Shown here piece after piece: positions 36,591-45,468 of a DNA stretch of 64,000 nucleotides. The stretch is taken from NCBI RefSeq assembly GCF_023161665.1, contig NZ_JALNTW010000007.1:136016-200015 (forward strand), given 5' to 3'. Source of the DNA: Shewanella sp. 1CM18E. GTDB taxonomy: Bacteria; Pseudomonadota; Gammaproteobacteria; Enterobacterales; Shewanellaceae. A program made the translations under genes and the position numbers. Under the pieces are notes generated by a model. It was given only the letters and a program-made list of their open reading frames with translations. It ran no database searches and was not told the origin of the DNA. The stretch's first letter is position 1; every line of letters starts with the position of its first letter.

Positions 36591-37046
36591 TTAACCAAAT
36601 AGGCAAATTTCGAGACTTTTAACCAAGGTTTCTACGCCTTGTCGATCAATTTCAGTGAATCTTGATAACGATGGACTATCAATATCTAGCACACCGATAA
36701 CAGTTCCATTCTGCCTAAAGGGGACAACCAGCTCTGAATTACTGGCGCTATCGCAAGCAATATGTCCTGCAAACTGATGTACATCATCAACCATTTGAGT
36801 TGCGTCCAGTGCAACCGCGGTACCACAAACGCCTTTACCAATTGGAATGCGTGTACAAGCCACTTTACCTTGGAAAGGCCCGAGAACCAATTGATCATTT
36901 TTCACTAAATAAAAGCCAACCCAATTTAAATCTTCAAGATTTTCATTAAGTAACGCTGAAAAATTGGCTAAAGCGGCAATTACGTCATCTTCTCCCTCAA
37001 AAAGAGCCTGAACCTGACGATTTAACGTATCGTAAAAAGCATTCAC
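36591..37046 (-). CDS. msrC: Free methionine-(R)-sulfoxide reductase
   Basis: A GAF-fold enzyme reducing free methionine-R-sulfoxide in the cytoplasm. In 151 residues the three conserved cysteines are visible: VACTRI near 63, GVCGTA near 73 and HIACDSASNSELVVP near 97, the last being the catalytic position. VLDIDSPSLSRF is the family C-terminal motif. It opens with GTG at 37046, preceded by AGGGA. Location next to proQ-prc matches E. coli yebR. Confidence 0.93.
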   Translation of the reverse strand: MNAFYDTLNRQVQALFEGEDDVIAALANFSALLNENLEDLNWVGFYLVKNDQLVLGPFQGKVACTRIPIGKGVCGTAVALDATQMVDDVHQFAGHIACDSASNSELVVPFRQNGTVIGVLDIDSPSLSRFTEIDRQGVETLVKSLEICLFG

Positions 37047-37127
37047 TGCAACTATCCCTAACTGTTAAATGACCTTCTTAGTTGAGGTTGCATTCTAACA
37101 ATAAACAGTAGTTTGGGATCAAGTGGT

Positions 37128-37418
37128 TTATTTTGCTTCTTTAGTTTCGGATTTTTTCGCAGTTTTCTTTGCTGGCGCTTTCTTATCAAGCGCACCACCT
37201 TTTAGTAAAACTTGTAAATCGTCTTTGTTCTGAGCTAAGTAAAAACTTAATTTTTCAATATCGTTTTCAGTTAATTCAAGCTCACTTTTACTCAAAAAAG
37301 GCATGAGGTTGTCTGCGACATCGAGCATCTTATCGTAGGCATCAGCTTCCTTTTTAGATGTAAAAGTCATCTTTTCAACCCCTTCTCTTACCACTACAAA
37401 TTGCGTTACAACGGCCAT
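37128..37418 (-). CDS. yebG: SOS-inducible protein YebG
   Basis: A 96-residue DNA-damage-inducible protein of unclear role. The core FVVVREGVEKMTFTSKKEADAYDKMLDVADNL matches E. coli YebG almost throughout, and the tail is Lys/Ala-rich. The start is ATG at 37418 (MAVVTQF, with GAGG upstream); an earlier in-frame start at 37460 would run through the LexA site and add non-conserved residues. Control by LexA is indicated by the SOS box just upstream. Confidence 0.94.
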   Translation of the reverse strand: MAVVTQFVVVREGVEKMTFTSKKEADAYDKMLDVADNLMPFLSKSELELTENDIEKLSFYLAQNKDDLQVLLKGGALDKKAPAKKTAKKSETKEAK

Positions 37419-37429
37419 GTCCAACCTCA

Positions 37430-37449
37430 CACTGTTTTTATATACAGTA
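37430..37449 (-). promoter_or_regulatory. LexA (SOS) box ahead of yebG
   Basis: On the minus strand TACTGTATATAAAAACAGTG has the CTG-N10-CAG form (CTGTATATAAAAACAG), 12 bases before the yebG ATG. It matches the gammaproteobacterial LexA consensus, and E. coli yebG is a known LexA target. Confidence 0.9.
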
Positions 37450-37609
37450 AAGAGTCTCACACATTGAACTTCTTATGCAAGTTTTCTCGTTTTTCTGATA
37501 AACTTCTTTGATTAATGACTCAATATTTTCAATTGCATAGGTGTCGTTCAATGAGATTTGAGTCCGAAATAAGGCGTATATCGTCTACTTAAGTGATAAA
37601 CGGGTAGGA

Positions 37610-38233
37610 ATGGAACCGATAGATCATAGTATTAGTTTGTGTCAGTCATGCGACTTAGTCATAAGAAAACGCGCGTTACCTTCCGGTGTGCGGGCGTTAT
37701 GCCCTCGCTGCCATACGCCTATTTACGACACGCCATATTGTTCAATTAATGGCATGCTTGCGCTCTGCTTAACTGCTGTATTCTTTTTTGCACCCGCTAA
37801 TTTATACCCTGTACTGTCGTTAGAGTTTCTTGGCAGTATTAGAACAACCACTGTACTTGATGGCGCTTTTGCGGTGTATAACCAAGGTTATTGGCTCGTT
37901 GGCATCGCCGTACTCATATCCGCTGTCCTTGCTCCCGGTTTTTTATTATTGTCAGTTTTAAGCCAAATTTTAATTATTAAATACGGACTCGCCTCTGCAG
38001 TATTGAGAAAAACACTTAAGCAACTTTTAAAAGTTCAGGGACTATTAACCCAGCTCACGATGCTCGAAATCTATGTTATTAGCTTTTTAGTAGCAGCGTT
38101 TAACCTTGCAGACTTTGCCACGGTGTCATTTGGTTTCGGTACATTTTGTTTCACTATGCTGTTTATTATGACGTTATTTTTAGTGCGAGAATACGATCTA
38201 GAACATATGTGGAGTTTTCTCGATGAGCAATAG
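37610..38233 (+). CDS. letA: PqiA/LetA-family membrane protein, N-terminal half
   Basis: A 207-residue PqiA-domain protein corresponding to the first half of E. coli LetA (YebS). An N-terminal zinc ribbon (CQSC near 11-14 and CPRC near 31-34) precedes four predicted membrane helices. LetA partners the MCE tunnel LetB for lipid traffic between inner and outer membranes. Its stop overlaps the next gene by 11 bases, so the two halves of the transporter are separate proteins here. GGGTAGGA lies immediately before the ATG. Confidence 0.88.
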   Translation: MEPIDHSISLCQSCDLVIRKRALPSGVRALCPRCHTPIYDTPYCSINGMLALCLTAVFFFAPANLYPVLSLEFLGSIRTTTVLDGAFAVYNQGYWLVGIAVLISAVLAPGFLLLSVLSQILIIKYGLASAVLRKTLKQLLKVQGLLTQLTMLEIYVISFLVAAFNLADFATVSFGFGTFCFTMLFIMTLFLVREYDLEHMWSFLDEQ

Positions 38234-38870
38234 CCATAACGAGCACGCAACTTTAGGTAAGGATATCGGCCTTACGTTGTGCCCTACTTGCCATAAGGTA
38301 ACCTGTTGTAAATCGGCAAACTGTAGCCGCTGTGATGCACCTTTGATTGTTAGAGATTACGCAAGTGTGCAAAAAAGTTGGGCGCTACTCATTACTGCGG
38401 CCATTTTGTTGATCCCTGCAAATATTTATCCGATTACAACGCTAACGAATCAAGGGCGAGTCACCCAAGATACTATTTTCTCTGGAATTGCTCACTTGGT
38501 AAAAACTGACATGATCCCGATTGCGATCATCCTTTTTACCGCCAGTATTTTAGTACCTATTTTAAAAATTGTTGGCTTAACCATATATTTGTCAGCAATC
38601 ACCTTTAAGCTGCCAATTTCAAAAAAGAAGTTGATGACAGGCTTTCATATCATTGAATGGATTGGCCGTTGGTCAATGCTAGATCTGTTTGTCATTTCAC
38701 TTACCGTTGCTGTCGTCAATATGGGGCAATTATTAGATGCTAAACCTGCCCCAGCCGCCACAGCCTTCGCCCTTGTTATTTTACTCACGCAGCTCGCTGC
38801 AAAAGTCATAGATACCCGTTTACTCTGGGATAGATTGGAAGCAAAAGATGACTCAAGTACAAACGCCTAA
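38223..38870 (+). CDS. letA: PqiA/LetA-family membrane protein, C-terminal half
   Basis: A 215-residue second PqiA-domain protein, equivalent to the second half of E. coli LetA. It has its own zinc ribbon (CPTC near 20-23, CSRC near 34-37) and four membrane helices. It overlaps the preceding gene by 11 bases and the following letB by 23 bases, pointing to tight translational coupling and a three-subunit complex. The overlap and complete zinc ribbon argue for a true split rather than a frameshift. Confidence 0.88.
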   Translation: MSNSHNEHATLGKDIGLTLCPTCHKVTCCKSANCSRCDAPLIVRDYASVQKSWALLITAAILLIPANIYPITTLTNQGRVTQDTIFSGIAHLVKTDMIPIAIILFTASILVPILKIVGLTIYLSAITFKLPISKKKLMTGFHIIEWIGRWSMLDLFVISLTVAVVNMGQLLDAKPAPAATAFALVILLTQLAAKVIDTRLLWDRLEAKDDSSTNA

Positions 38871-41472
38871 AATCGTAAAGAAAAAACTATTCTCACCGAT
38901 TTGGTTATTACCTATTATTGCGCTTGCACTTGGTGCTTGGCTCGGCATTAAAAGTATCCGAGAATCCGGCATTGAGGTAACCATACATTTCCCGAGCGCT
39001 ACCGGTATGGACATTGGCAAAACGCTGGTGAAATACCAAGGGCTGACCGTTGGTAAAGTCGTTGATATGAGTATTGATGACTCACTTCAAGGCGTGAATG
39101 TCAATGTGATCATGGATTATCGTTCTGCCCCGTTTATTAATGATGGAACTAAGTTCTGGTTGGTAAAACCTAAGGCAACAATTACCGGTGTCGAAGGCTT
39201 AGATACCCTATTTTCTGGAAATTACATCAGTATTTTACCTGGCGAAGGTGAGTCTCGTTCGTTTTTTGAAGCAGAGACAAAGGCACCAGTGATCACTCCC
39301 GGTGTCGAAGGACTTATCGTCCACATTACCTCAGATAAACTTGGCTCTCTTGATGTTGGCTCGCCTATTTTTTATCGCCAAATCCCAGTCGGACAAGTCG
39401 TTGGCTATCACTTAGAAGGTACCGACGAGATTTTAGTAACGGCTTTTATTCAGCAGCAATATGCTGAACTCGTTAAAGTAGACTCACAATTTTGGAACGT
39501 TTCTGGAATAAGTGTCGATGCCTCGCTATCAGGGATAAAGGTCAATAGCGAAAGCTTAGCGTCAATCTTAGCCGGTGGAATTAGCTTTAGCTCCAACAGT
39601 AATTCATCACTTGCACAAAATAATCATGAGTTTTCATTGTATGAAAATGAACAAGAAGCCCTAGGGGGCGTGCAGTTCGACCTTATCGCTAAAGGCAGTG
39701 AATCGGTTTCAAGTAATGCTGCTATTGTTTATCGTGGCATTCAAATTGGTCAGGTGGTGACTAAGCAGCTCAGTGAAAATGGCATTGTACTATCGGCTAA
39801 AATTAATAGCTTGTATGAAGAGTTACTCACTGACAGTGCACACTTTTGGCTTGAAGGTGCAGATATATCACTTTCTGGGATCAAACATCCAGAAAGACTG
39901 ATCACCGGCAGTGTGATTAATTTTGTACCAGGAACTGGTGCTGCAAGAAGCTCTTACCCTTTACTTAACGAAGCGCCTGAATCCAGTAATGATAAGAAAC
40001 TGCTGCTTACCTTAACTGCCAACTCGAACCCAGGCGTAAGCGCTGGAGCCGAGATCCATTATAAACAAATCAAAATCGGCCAAGTATTATCAAATCAACT
40101 TACTGACGATTTTAGCCAGGTCGAATATCAAGCTGAGATTGATGCTGACTTTGTTGGCCTAGTCAGTGGAAATAGTCACTTTATTGCTGAATCAGCATTA
40201 GAAATTGATGCTAGTTTAGAAGGCGTAAAGGTTAATACCCGCGACTTAAACACGCTCACAAGCGGCGCATTGAGCTTAATACGCGGCACCAATAAATCCT
40301 TAGCAAAAGCTGGAGATAAACTTGCTGTGTTCGCCAGTAATGACGACGCAAACAAGTTTTTCCATCAACAAGGCTTGATAACTAAGCGACTCATTCATCA
40401 AGATGCCGCAGATTTAAACGCTGGCTCACCTGTTTACTACAAAAAAATGCAGATAGGTACAGTCACCCAAGTTGACTGGCAAGCAAGCGATAATAACTTC
40501 GCAATCGATATCGCTATTGAAAAAGCCTTTGCTAGCCTGCTAACCGAGCAAACTGTATTTTGGCGTAATAGCGCACTATCAATTAATGCCAGCTTAAGCG
40601 GTGTTGAGGTCGATGTTGCGCCACTTATGGGCGCTTTAAAAGGCGGGATTAGTTTAGGCTTACTCGACGACAACAAGGTTACCAATGGTAAAACATTGTA
40701 CGACAGTAAATTTCTTGCACTTAGCCAAGCACAAGCTATTACGCTAACCTTCCCTGCCACTGTTAAATTGGCAGCAAAAGCCCCTATTCGTTATCTTGGC
40801 CATAAGGTTGGTGAAGTAGAAACCGTCACCTTAACTCCTAACCTAAAAGAGTTAACGGCTACCGCCTACTTATATGGTGAATATGCCGCTAATTTTACTC
40901 AGCAAGATGCAGCTTACTCTATTGTGGATGCTAATATTTCTCTCGCTGGGATCACTGCACCAGAAACCATTTTAACAGGCCCTTATATCGAAGTGTTCCC
41001 AGGAACAAGCAATGCTAAAGCCGATTCATTTAACGGTGAAATAGCATCAAAGTTCCATAACATTGATGATGCATTAGTGTTTAACCTAAGCAACAATGCT
41101 TTAGGATCTGTAAAAGCTGGTACTGCGATTTTCTTTAGAGGAGTCAAGATAGGTCAAGTTGATACCTATGAGCTTTCACAGCAAGGAACAGGTGTTGTGA
41201 TGCAGGCGCATATCAAAAACAAATATAAGCACTTGGTAAATAGTACTAGCGTATTTTGGGACCTATCAGGCGTTAAAGTCGATGTTGGGTTATTCTCAGG
41301 CGCTCAAATTGAAACAGGTTCACTAGAAACCATTCTTGCTGGCGGCATTGGTGTTGCGACAGAGATGCCAACTTCTGCGGCGAACAAGATATCAAGTGAG
41401 CAAAAAACATTTAAGCTTAACAAACAGCTCGAACCAGAATGGCTAAACTGGGCGCCTAACCAAGCTCTATAA
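38848..41472 (+). CDS. letB: MCE-domain lipid transport protein LetB
   Basis: An 874-residue protein, one membrane helix (LFSPIWLLPIIALALGAWLG, about 14-33) followed by seven MCE domains. The repeated V-Y/F-[YF]-[RK]-x-[IV]-x-[IV]-G-x-V core appears seven times (LVKYQGLTVGKV, IFYRQIPVGQV, IVYRGIQIGQV, IHYKQIKIGQV, VYYKKMQIGTV, IRYLGHKVGEV, IFFRGVKIGQV). E. coli LetB has seven domains and 877 residues. The stacked rings form a hydrophobic channel across the periplasm. The bidirectional terminator at 41488-41518 ends the operon. Confidence 0.96.
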   Translation: MTQVQTPKIVKKKLFSPIWLLPIIALALGAWLGIKSIRESGIEVTIHFPSATGMDIGKTLVKYQGLTVGKVVDMSIDDSLQGVNVNVIMDYRSAPFINDGTKFWLVKPKATITGVEGLDTLFSGNYISILPGEGESRSFFEAETKAPVITPGVEGLIVHITSDKLGSLDVGSPIFYRQIPVGQVVGYHLEGTDEILVTAFIQQQYAELVKVDSQFWNVSGISVDASLSGIKVNSESLASILAGGISFSSNSNSSLAQNNHEFSLYENEQEALGGVQFDLIAKGSESVSSNAAIVYRGIQIGQVVTKQLSENGIVLSAKINSLYEELLTDSAHFWLEGADISLSGIKHPERLITGSVINFVPGTGAARSSYPLLNEAPESSNDKKLLLTLTANSNPGVSAGAEIHYKQIKIGQVLSNQLTDDFSQVEYQAEIDADFVGLVSGNSHFIAESALEIDASLEGVKVNTRDLNTLTSGALSLIRGTNKSLAKAGDKLAVFASNDDANKFFHQQGLITKRLIHQDAADLNAGSPVYYKKMQIGTVTQVDWQASDNNFAIDIAIEKAFASLLTEQTVFWRNSALSINASLSGVEVDVAPLMGALKGGISLGLLDDNKVTNGKTLYDSKFLALSQAQAITLTFPATVKLAAKAPIRYLGHKVGEVETVTLTPNLKELTATAYLYGEYAANFTQQDAAYSIVDANISLAGITAPETILTGPYIEVFPGTSNAKADSFNGEIASKFHNIDDALVFNLSNNALGSVKAGTAIFFRGVKIGQVDTYELSQQGTGVVMQAHIKNKYKHLVNSTSVFWDLSGVKVDVGLFSGAQIETGSLETILAGGIGVATEMPTSAANKISSEQKTFKLNKQLEPEWLNWAPNQAL

Positions 41473-41487
41473 ACTGCCAGAAAGTAT

Positions 41488-41518
41488 AAAAAAGCGAGGC
41501 TTCATGCCTCGCTTTTTT
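41488..41518 (+). terminator. Bidirectional terminator between letB and the convergent gene
   Basis: AAAAAAGCGAGGC, loop TTCAT and GCCTCGCTTTTTT. Both strands present a T-run, and the genes on either side converge on it. Confidence 0.9.
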
Positions 41519-41578
41519 ATCGATGAAATCTAACCTAACTAAAAGCCCTGTTATGCCTAGTCTTGACTTCTGGCAGTA

Positions 41579-42805
41579 TTATCCATAAAACTGATAACAC
41601 ACTAAAATTGCCGCGATAATCCCTGCCAAGTCAGCAAATAAACCACAAGCCAGTGCATGGCGCCCATTACGGATCCCTACTGCGCCAAAGTACACTGCCA
41701 ATACATAAAAGGTCGTTTCGGTACTCCCCTGTAAAATCGCTGCTAAACGCCCAGCAAATGAATCTACACCGTAATGTTGCATAGTCTCTAGCATCATTGC
41801 ACGGGCGCCTGAGCCACTAAATGGCTTCATAATTGCTGTGGGCATAGCATCTACAAAACGTACGTCTCCCCCCGCAAAAGCAACAAAGCCAGCAATGATT
41901 TGCAATAGGTAATCTAAAGCGCCAGATGCCCTCAGTAAGGCAATTGCCAGTAACATAGCGAGTAAATAGGGGATTAACTTAATTGATTGAGCAAAGCCCT
42001 CTTTTGCGCCTTCGATGAATTCATCATAAACGGCGACTTTTCGTATGCCTGCCACTAAAACAAAGCTGAAGATAAGTAGCAGCAAAATGCCGTTACCAAG
42101 TGCGGTACTCACCTCACCTATTGCCGTAACCGTTAACGTGCTGAGATAAAAAACTAACCCTATTATCGAAGATAAAATAACGCCCGCATAAGCAAGCACC
42201 ACAGCATTTAGTAACGATAAACGCTGCACAAGTGCAACGATAGTGAGTCCCGCCAATGTTGATGCAGTAGTAGCGAGTAATATTGGCAAAAATATATCAG
42301 CTGGCGCCGCTGCGCCTTGTTGAGCACGATATAAAAACACAGTTACCGGCACTAATGTTATTGACGATGTGTTTAAGACTAAAAATAGAATTTGCGCGTT
42401 AGTTGCAACATGCTTATTTGGGTTCAATGTTTGCAGATCTTGCATCGCCTTAAGTCCCAAAGGCGTTGCAGCGTTATCTAATCCGAGCATATTCGCGGTA
42501 AGATTCATGGTTACACTGCCATATGCAGGATGCCCTCGCGGCACTTCAGGCATCAGCTTTGAAAGCAGTGGTTCAAACATACGTGAAAAAACAGCGACAA
42601 CTCCAGCCTTTTCACCAACGCGCATTAATCCCATCCACAGCGACAATACACCAACTAAGCCAAGGGCAATTTCAGCTGCAAGTTTAGCGCTTGAAAAAAT
42701 GGCATCAACACTTTGAGAAAGCACTTGTGTTTGCCCTGTTAGCAACTGAACAAATATCGCCAATAATGCGGTAGCAAAAAAGCCAAACCAGATCTTATTT
42801 AGCAC
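41579..42805 (-). CDS. Nucleoside-recognition (Gate domain) membrane protein, SpmA/SpmB-like fusion
   Basis: A 408-residue, highly hydrophobic inner-membrane protein with about ten membrane helices. Two Gate/nucleoside-recognition domains are suggested by the first half (LGLVGVLSLWMGLMRVGEKAG) and second half (LLAMLLAIALLRASGALDYLL). Conserved NMLGLDNAATPLGLKAM and TMNLTAN-like segments resemble spore maturation protein SpmA, and MKPFSGSGARAMM resembles SpmB, in an organism that does not sporulate. Substrate unknown. The GTG start at 42805 is divergent from rsmF. Confidence 0.75.
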   Translation of the reverse strand: MLNKIWFGFFATALLAIFVQLLTGQTQVLSQSVDAIFSSAKLAAEIALGLVGVLSLWMGLMRVGEKAGVVAVFSRMFEPLLSKLMPEVPRGHPAYGSVTMNLTANMLGLDNAATPLGLKAMQDLQTLNPNKHVATNAQILFLVLNTSSITLVPVTVFLYRAQQGAAAPADIFLPILLATTASTLAGLTIVALVQRLSLLNAVVLAYAGVILSSIIGLVFYLSTLTVTAIGEVSTALGNGILLLLIFSFVLVAGIRKVAVYDEFIEGAKEGFAQSIKLIPYLLAMLLAIALLRASGALDYLLQIIAGFVAFAGGDVRFVDAMPTAIMKPFSGSGARAMMLETMQHYGVDSFAGRLAAILQGSTETTFYVLAVYFGAVGIRNGRHALACGLFADLAGIIAAILVCYQFYG

Positions 42806-42825
42806 GCAATTTATCTCTTTAACTC

Positions 42826-42834
42826 TGTTATAAT
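42826..42834 (+). promoter_or_regulatory. Extended -10 promoter of rsmF
   Basis: TGTTATAAT contains a perfect TATAAT with a TGn extension. The -35 region is weak, which fits the extended -10 class. The predicted leader to the rsmF ATG is about 25 bases. Confidence 0.5.
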
Positions 42835-42864
42835 CTCAGTACTTTACCGCATTATCTTCAACAT

Positions 42865-44289
42865 ATGGCTCATTTTAATCAGAATTTTCTCGATAGTATT
42901 GAACGCGAACTCCCATCTCACCTGACAATGGACGACTTTATTGCCTATAGCAATAAACCATTACGACTATCGATTAGGGTTAATACGCTCAAAATTAGCG
43001 TCGATTGCTTTATCGAGTTAATGGCATCTAAAGGCTGGCAGTTTGACCCAATTCCTTGGTGTGCAGAAGGCTTTTGGATCACCAATAATGTTGAGATCCA
43101 GCTAGGCAACACTATCGAGCACTTGCAGGGGTTGTTTTATATTCAAGAAGCAAGCTCTATGCTGCCCCCAACAGCACTATTCGAGGGCAAAACAGCCGAT
43201 ATCACAGCCGATACTCGAGTGCTTGATATGGCTTCAGCACCGGGCTCAAAAACCACTCAAATCGCGGGATTGATGGAAAACCAAGGTCTACTTGTTGCTA
43301 ACGAGTATTCAGCAAGTCGCGTTAAAGTTTTGCACGCCAATATCGCCAGAATGGGCGTATCTAACTGTGCTTTAACTCATTTTGATGCCCGAGTATTTGG
43401 CGAATACTTATTTGAAACATTCGATTCAATTTTATTAGATGCGCCTTGTAGCGGCGAAGGCACAATCCGTAAAGATCCTGACGCACTCAAAAACTGGGAT
43501 AACAACGAAAATAAAGGCATTGTTGACACTCAAAAAGCACTCATTGAATCTGCATTTTTAGCGTTAAAAGTCGGTGGTAGTCTAGTTTATTCAACTTGCG
43601 CATTGAGCCGACAAGAAAACCAAGATGTCTGCCATCATTTAAAAGCTGTATTTGGTGATGCTGTCGAATTTATGTCATTAAAAACATTATTCCCCCATGC
43701 TGATAGAGCTTGTACCGAAGAAGGCTTTTTACATGTTTGGCCGCAGATTTACGACAGTGAAGGCTTTTTTGTCGCAAAAATTAGTAAGCTGGCTGCGGTC
43801 GAACGCCAGCAAGAAGAACCAAGAAAGCAAAAAAACTTTCCATTTACTCCTGTAAAAGCAAAACAAATAGCGGAACTAGAAAGCTATTTCAAAGATACGT
43901 TCGGTATTACTTTGCCAAAAGATGCTGAGATTATGGAGCGTGACTTAGAGTATTGGTTATTCCCCAAAGCCATGACGCCACTAATTGGCAAAATGCGCTT
44001 TCAGCGGATAGGGATTAAACTGGCTGATGCCCTTAAAAAAGGCTACAAGGTGCGTCATGAGGCGATATTGGCGCTGTCCTCACCGAGTATGATTAACCTT
44101 AGCGATGAACAGGCTAAAGAGTATCTGATGGGCCGAGATATCAGTCTGCCAGAAAGAATTAAACCTCAAGGTGAAGTTATTGTTAGCTATGCTAACGTTT
44201 CACTTGGTGTGGCTAAACATCTAGGTAATAAATTAAAAAACAATCTTCCCAGAGACTTAGTTAAAGATAAGATTGCACTTTACCTTTAG
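42865..44289 (+). CDS. rsmF: 16S rRNA m5C1407 methyltransferase
   Basis: It methylates C1407 of 16S rRNA. The 474-residue protein has an N-terminal RNA-binding segment, the SAM-binding MASAPGSKTTQIAGLM near 125, the first catalytic cysteine in LDAPCSGEGTIRKDP near 195 and the second in STCALSRQENQ near 245. A C-terminal PUA-like region follows, as in E. coli RsmF (479 residues). It follows letAB, as in E. coli, with the nucleoside-recognition gene inserted between them. Confidence 0.95.
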   Translation: MAHFNQNFLDSIERELPSHLTMDDFIAYSNKPLRLSIRVNTLKISVDCFIELMASKGWQFDPIPWCAEGFWITNNVEIQLGNTIEHLQGLFYIQEASSMLPPTALFEGKTADITADTRVLDMASAPGSKTTQIAGLMENQGLLVANEYSASRVKVLHANIARMGVSNCALTHFDARVFGEYLFETFDSILLDAPCSGEGTIRKDPDALKNWDNNENKGIVDTQKALIESAFLALKVGGSLVYSTCALSRQENQDVCHHLKAVFGDAVEFMSLKTLFPHADRACTEEGFLHVWPQIYDSEGFFVAKISKLAAVERQQEEPRKQKNFPFTPVKAKQIAELESYFKDTFGITLPKDAEIMERDLEYWLFPKAMTPLIGKMRFQRIGIKLADALKKGYKVRHEAILALSSPSMINLSDEQAKEYLMGRDISLPERIKPQGEVIVSYANVSLGVAKHLGNKLKNNLPRDLVKDKIALYL

Positions 44290-44348
44290 AATAGCAGCTT
44301 GTAGACACAAATAGTTACATTTAGACCGAGTGAGCTTGAAAATAACCA

Positions 44349-44603
44349 GTCAAAACCTAAAAAGCTAGTCTACACTGTATAGCATCGGTTTTGACAACGA
44401 GCCGCTCGGAGATTAAATGGTAGATAATAGCCACAGAACAGTGCAGTTATTATCTAATTGAAACACAAATTTCAGTACACGATGTACTGCGAGAGTGGCT
44501 TTTACCTGATTTTACCTTAAGTGGTAATAACTGTAGCGCACGGCTCCTAGTGAGCCATTCCCCTAGACCCAGAACAATTGGAATAGTTTTGGGTCTTTTT
44601 TTG
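44349..44603 (+). ncRNA. Candidate structured small RNA downstream of rsmF
   Basis: About 255 bases densely packed with hairpins in order: GTCAAAACC/GGTTTTGAC (44349-44395, enclosing GCTA/TAGC), TAGATAATA/TATTATCTA (44421-44456), CAGTACA/TGTACTG with a 3-base loop (44473-44489), TTACC/GGTAA (44512-44527), GGCTC/GAGCC (44542-44556), then a strong terminator (44565-44603). There is no credible reading frame. The density of paired segments and the terminator 280 bases past rsmF suggest an independent transcript, but a long structured rsmF 3' UTR is possible. It does not match 6S, tmRNA, RNase P, SRP RNA, Spot 42 or CsrB features that I know. The transcription start is not defined. Confidence 0.5.
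44565..44603 (+). terminator. Strong rho-independent terminator
   Basis: AGACCCA (44565-44571) and TGGGTCT (44590-44596) form the stem, extended by a partly paired GAAC/GTTT, followed by seven T residues. Plus strand. Confidence 0.88.
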
Positions 44604-44634
44604 TCTGAAATTTGAGATGAACTCACGGCAATGA

Positions 44635-45423
44635 TTAACGCCCAGCTAAACGAGCCGCATCTTTGAATAATTTAAAGAAGTTTTCAGTCGTGTAGTCTGC
44701 TAGTTCAGGGTATTTCTCCCCTCTCAGCTCAGCAACAAACTCAGCAACATCTCTCACAAAAGCAGGTTGGTTCTCTTTACCACGGTGCGGCACTGGTGCC
44801 AAATACGGTGAGTCGGTTTCGACCAAAAGTCTATCTTTTGGAACCTTTCTGATCACTGTACGCAGATCACCAGCATTTTTAAAAGTCACAATACCCGATA
44901 CTGAAATATAGAAACCAAGATCCAATGCTTCCTTAGCCATTTCCCAACTTTCAGTAAAGCAATGAAGTACACCGCCGACACGGTCAGCATTACCACGCTT
45001 TAAGAAGTTAATGGTGTCTTCGCGGGCATCGCGAGTATGAATAATAAGAGGCTTATCTACTTTTACCGCTAGATCTATTTGCTGCTCAAAACATTGCTGC
45101 TGTAGCGCTTTGGTTTCATTCGCATAAAAGTAATCAAGACCTGTTTCGCCAATCGCAATGACTTTTTCATCGCGGGCAAACTGCTCAACTTCTTCAATGT
45201 TTAGGCCATCTTGTACATCTAACGGGTGTACGCCCGCTGACAAAAAGACTTCATCAAACGCAGCCATTTTTTGCTTCATATCAGTAAAGCCTTGTTGGCG
45301 AACGTTAACGCAAAGGAAATAGGCAATATCACGAGCTTTAGCAGCTGTAATAATTTCTTGAAGAGAAGCCTGATCTGGCGCTATTTTAAGACGGTCTAAA
45401 TGACAGTGTGAATCGATAAGCAC
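44635..45423 (-). CDS. tatD: TatD-family metal-dependent DNase
   Basis: A 262-residue TIM-barrel hydrolase of the TatD/YcfH group with metal ligands DSHCHLD near residue 4, GETGLDYFY near 92 and DSPYLAPVPHRGKEN near 204. YcfH-type members follow holB in many gammaproteobacteria, and here the gene ends the pabC-mltG-tmk-holB-pilZ run. It opens with GTG at 45423. Nuclease activity on DNA ends is known for the family; the exact role of this member is not. Confidence 0.93.
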   Translation of the reverse strand: MLIDSHCHLDRLKIAPDQASLQEIITAAKARDIAYFLCVNVRQQGFTDMKQKMAAFDEVFLSAGVHPLDVQDGLNIEEVEQFARDEKVIAIGETGLDYFYANETKALQQQCFEQQIDLAVKVDKPLIIHTRDAREDTINFLKRGNADRVGGVLHCFTESWEMAKEALDLGFYISVSGIVTFKNAGDLRTVIRKVPKDRLLVETDSPYLAPVPHRGKENQPAFVRDVAEFVAELRGEKYPELADYTTENFFKLFKDAARLAGR

Positions 45424-45468
45424 TATAAAAACCCAACAAACAACAAAAAGGACAGCAAGTCTACCCAG

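Noticed and set aside
37419..37460. Longer N-terminus for YebG
   Set aside because: It would be encoded by the LexA box and is absent from the family; ATG at 37418 has GAGG.
38223..38233. Frameshift in letA
   Set aside because: Each half has its own start and a complete zinc ribbon, and the overlap has the usual coupled-gene form, so a true split is more likely.
44349..44603. CsrB-type or 6S RNA
   Set aside because: Too few GGA motifs in loops for CsrB, and no long closing duplex with central bubble as in 6S RNA.
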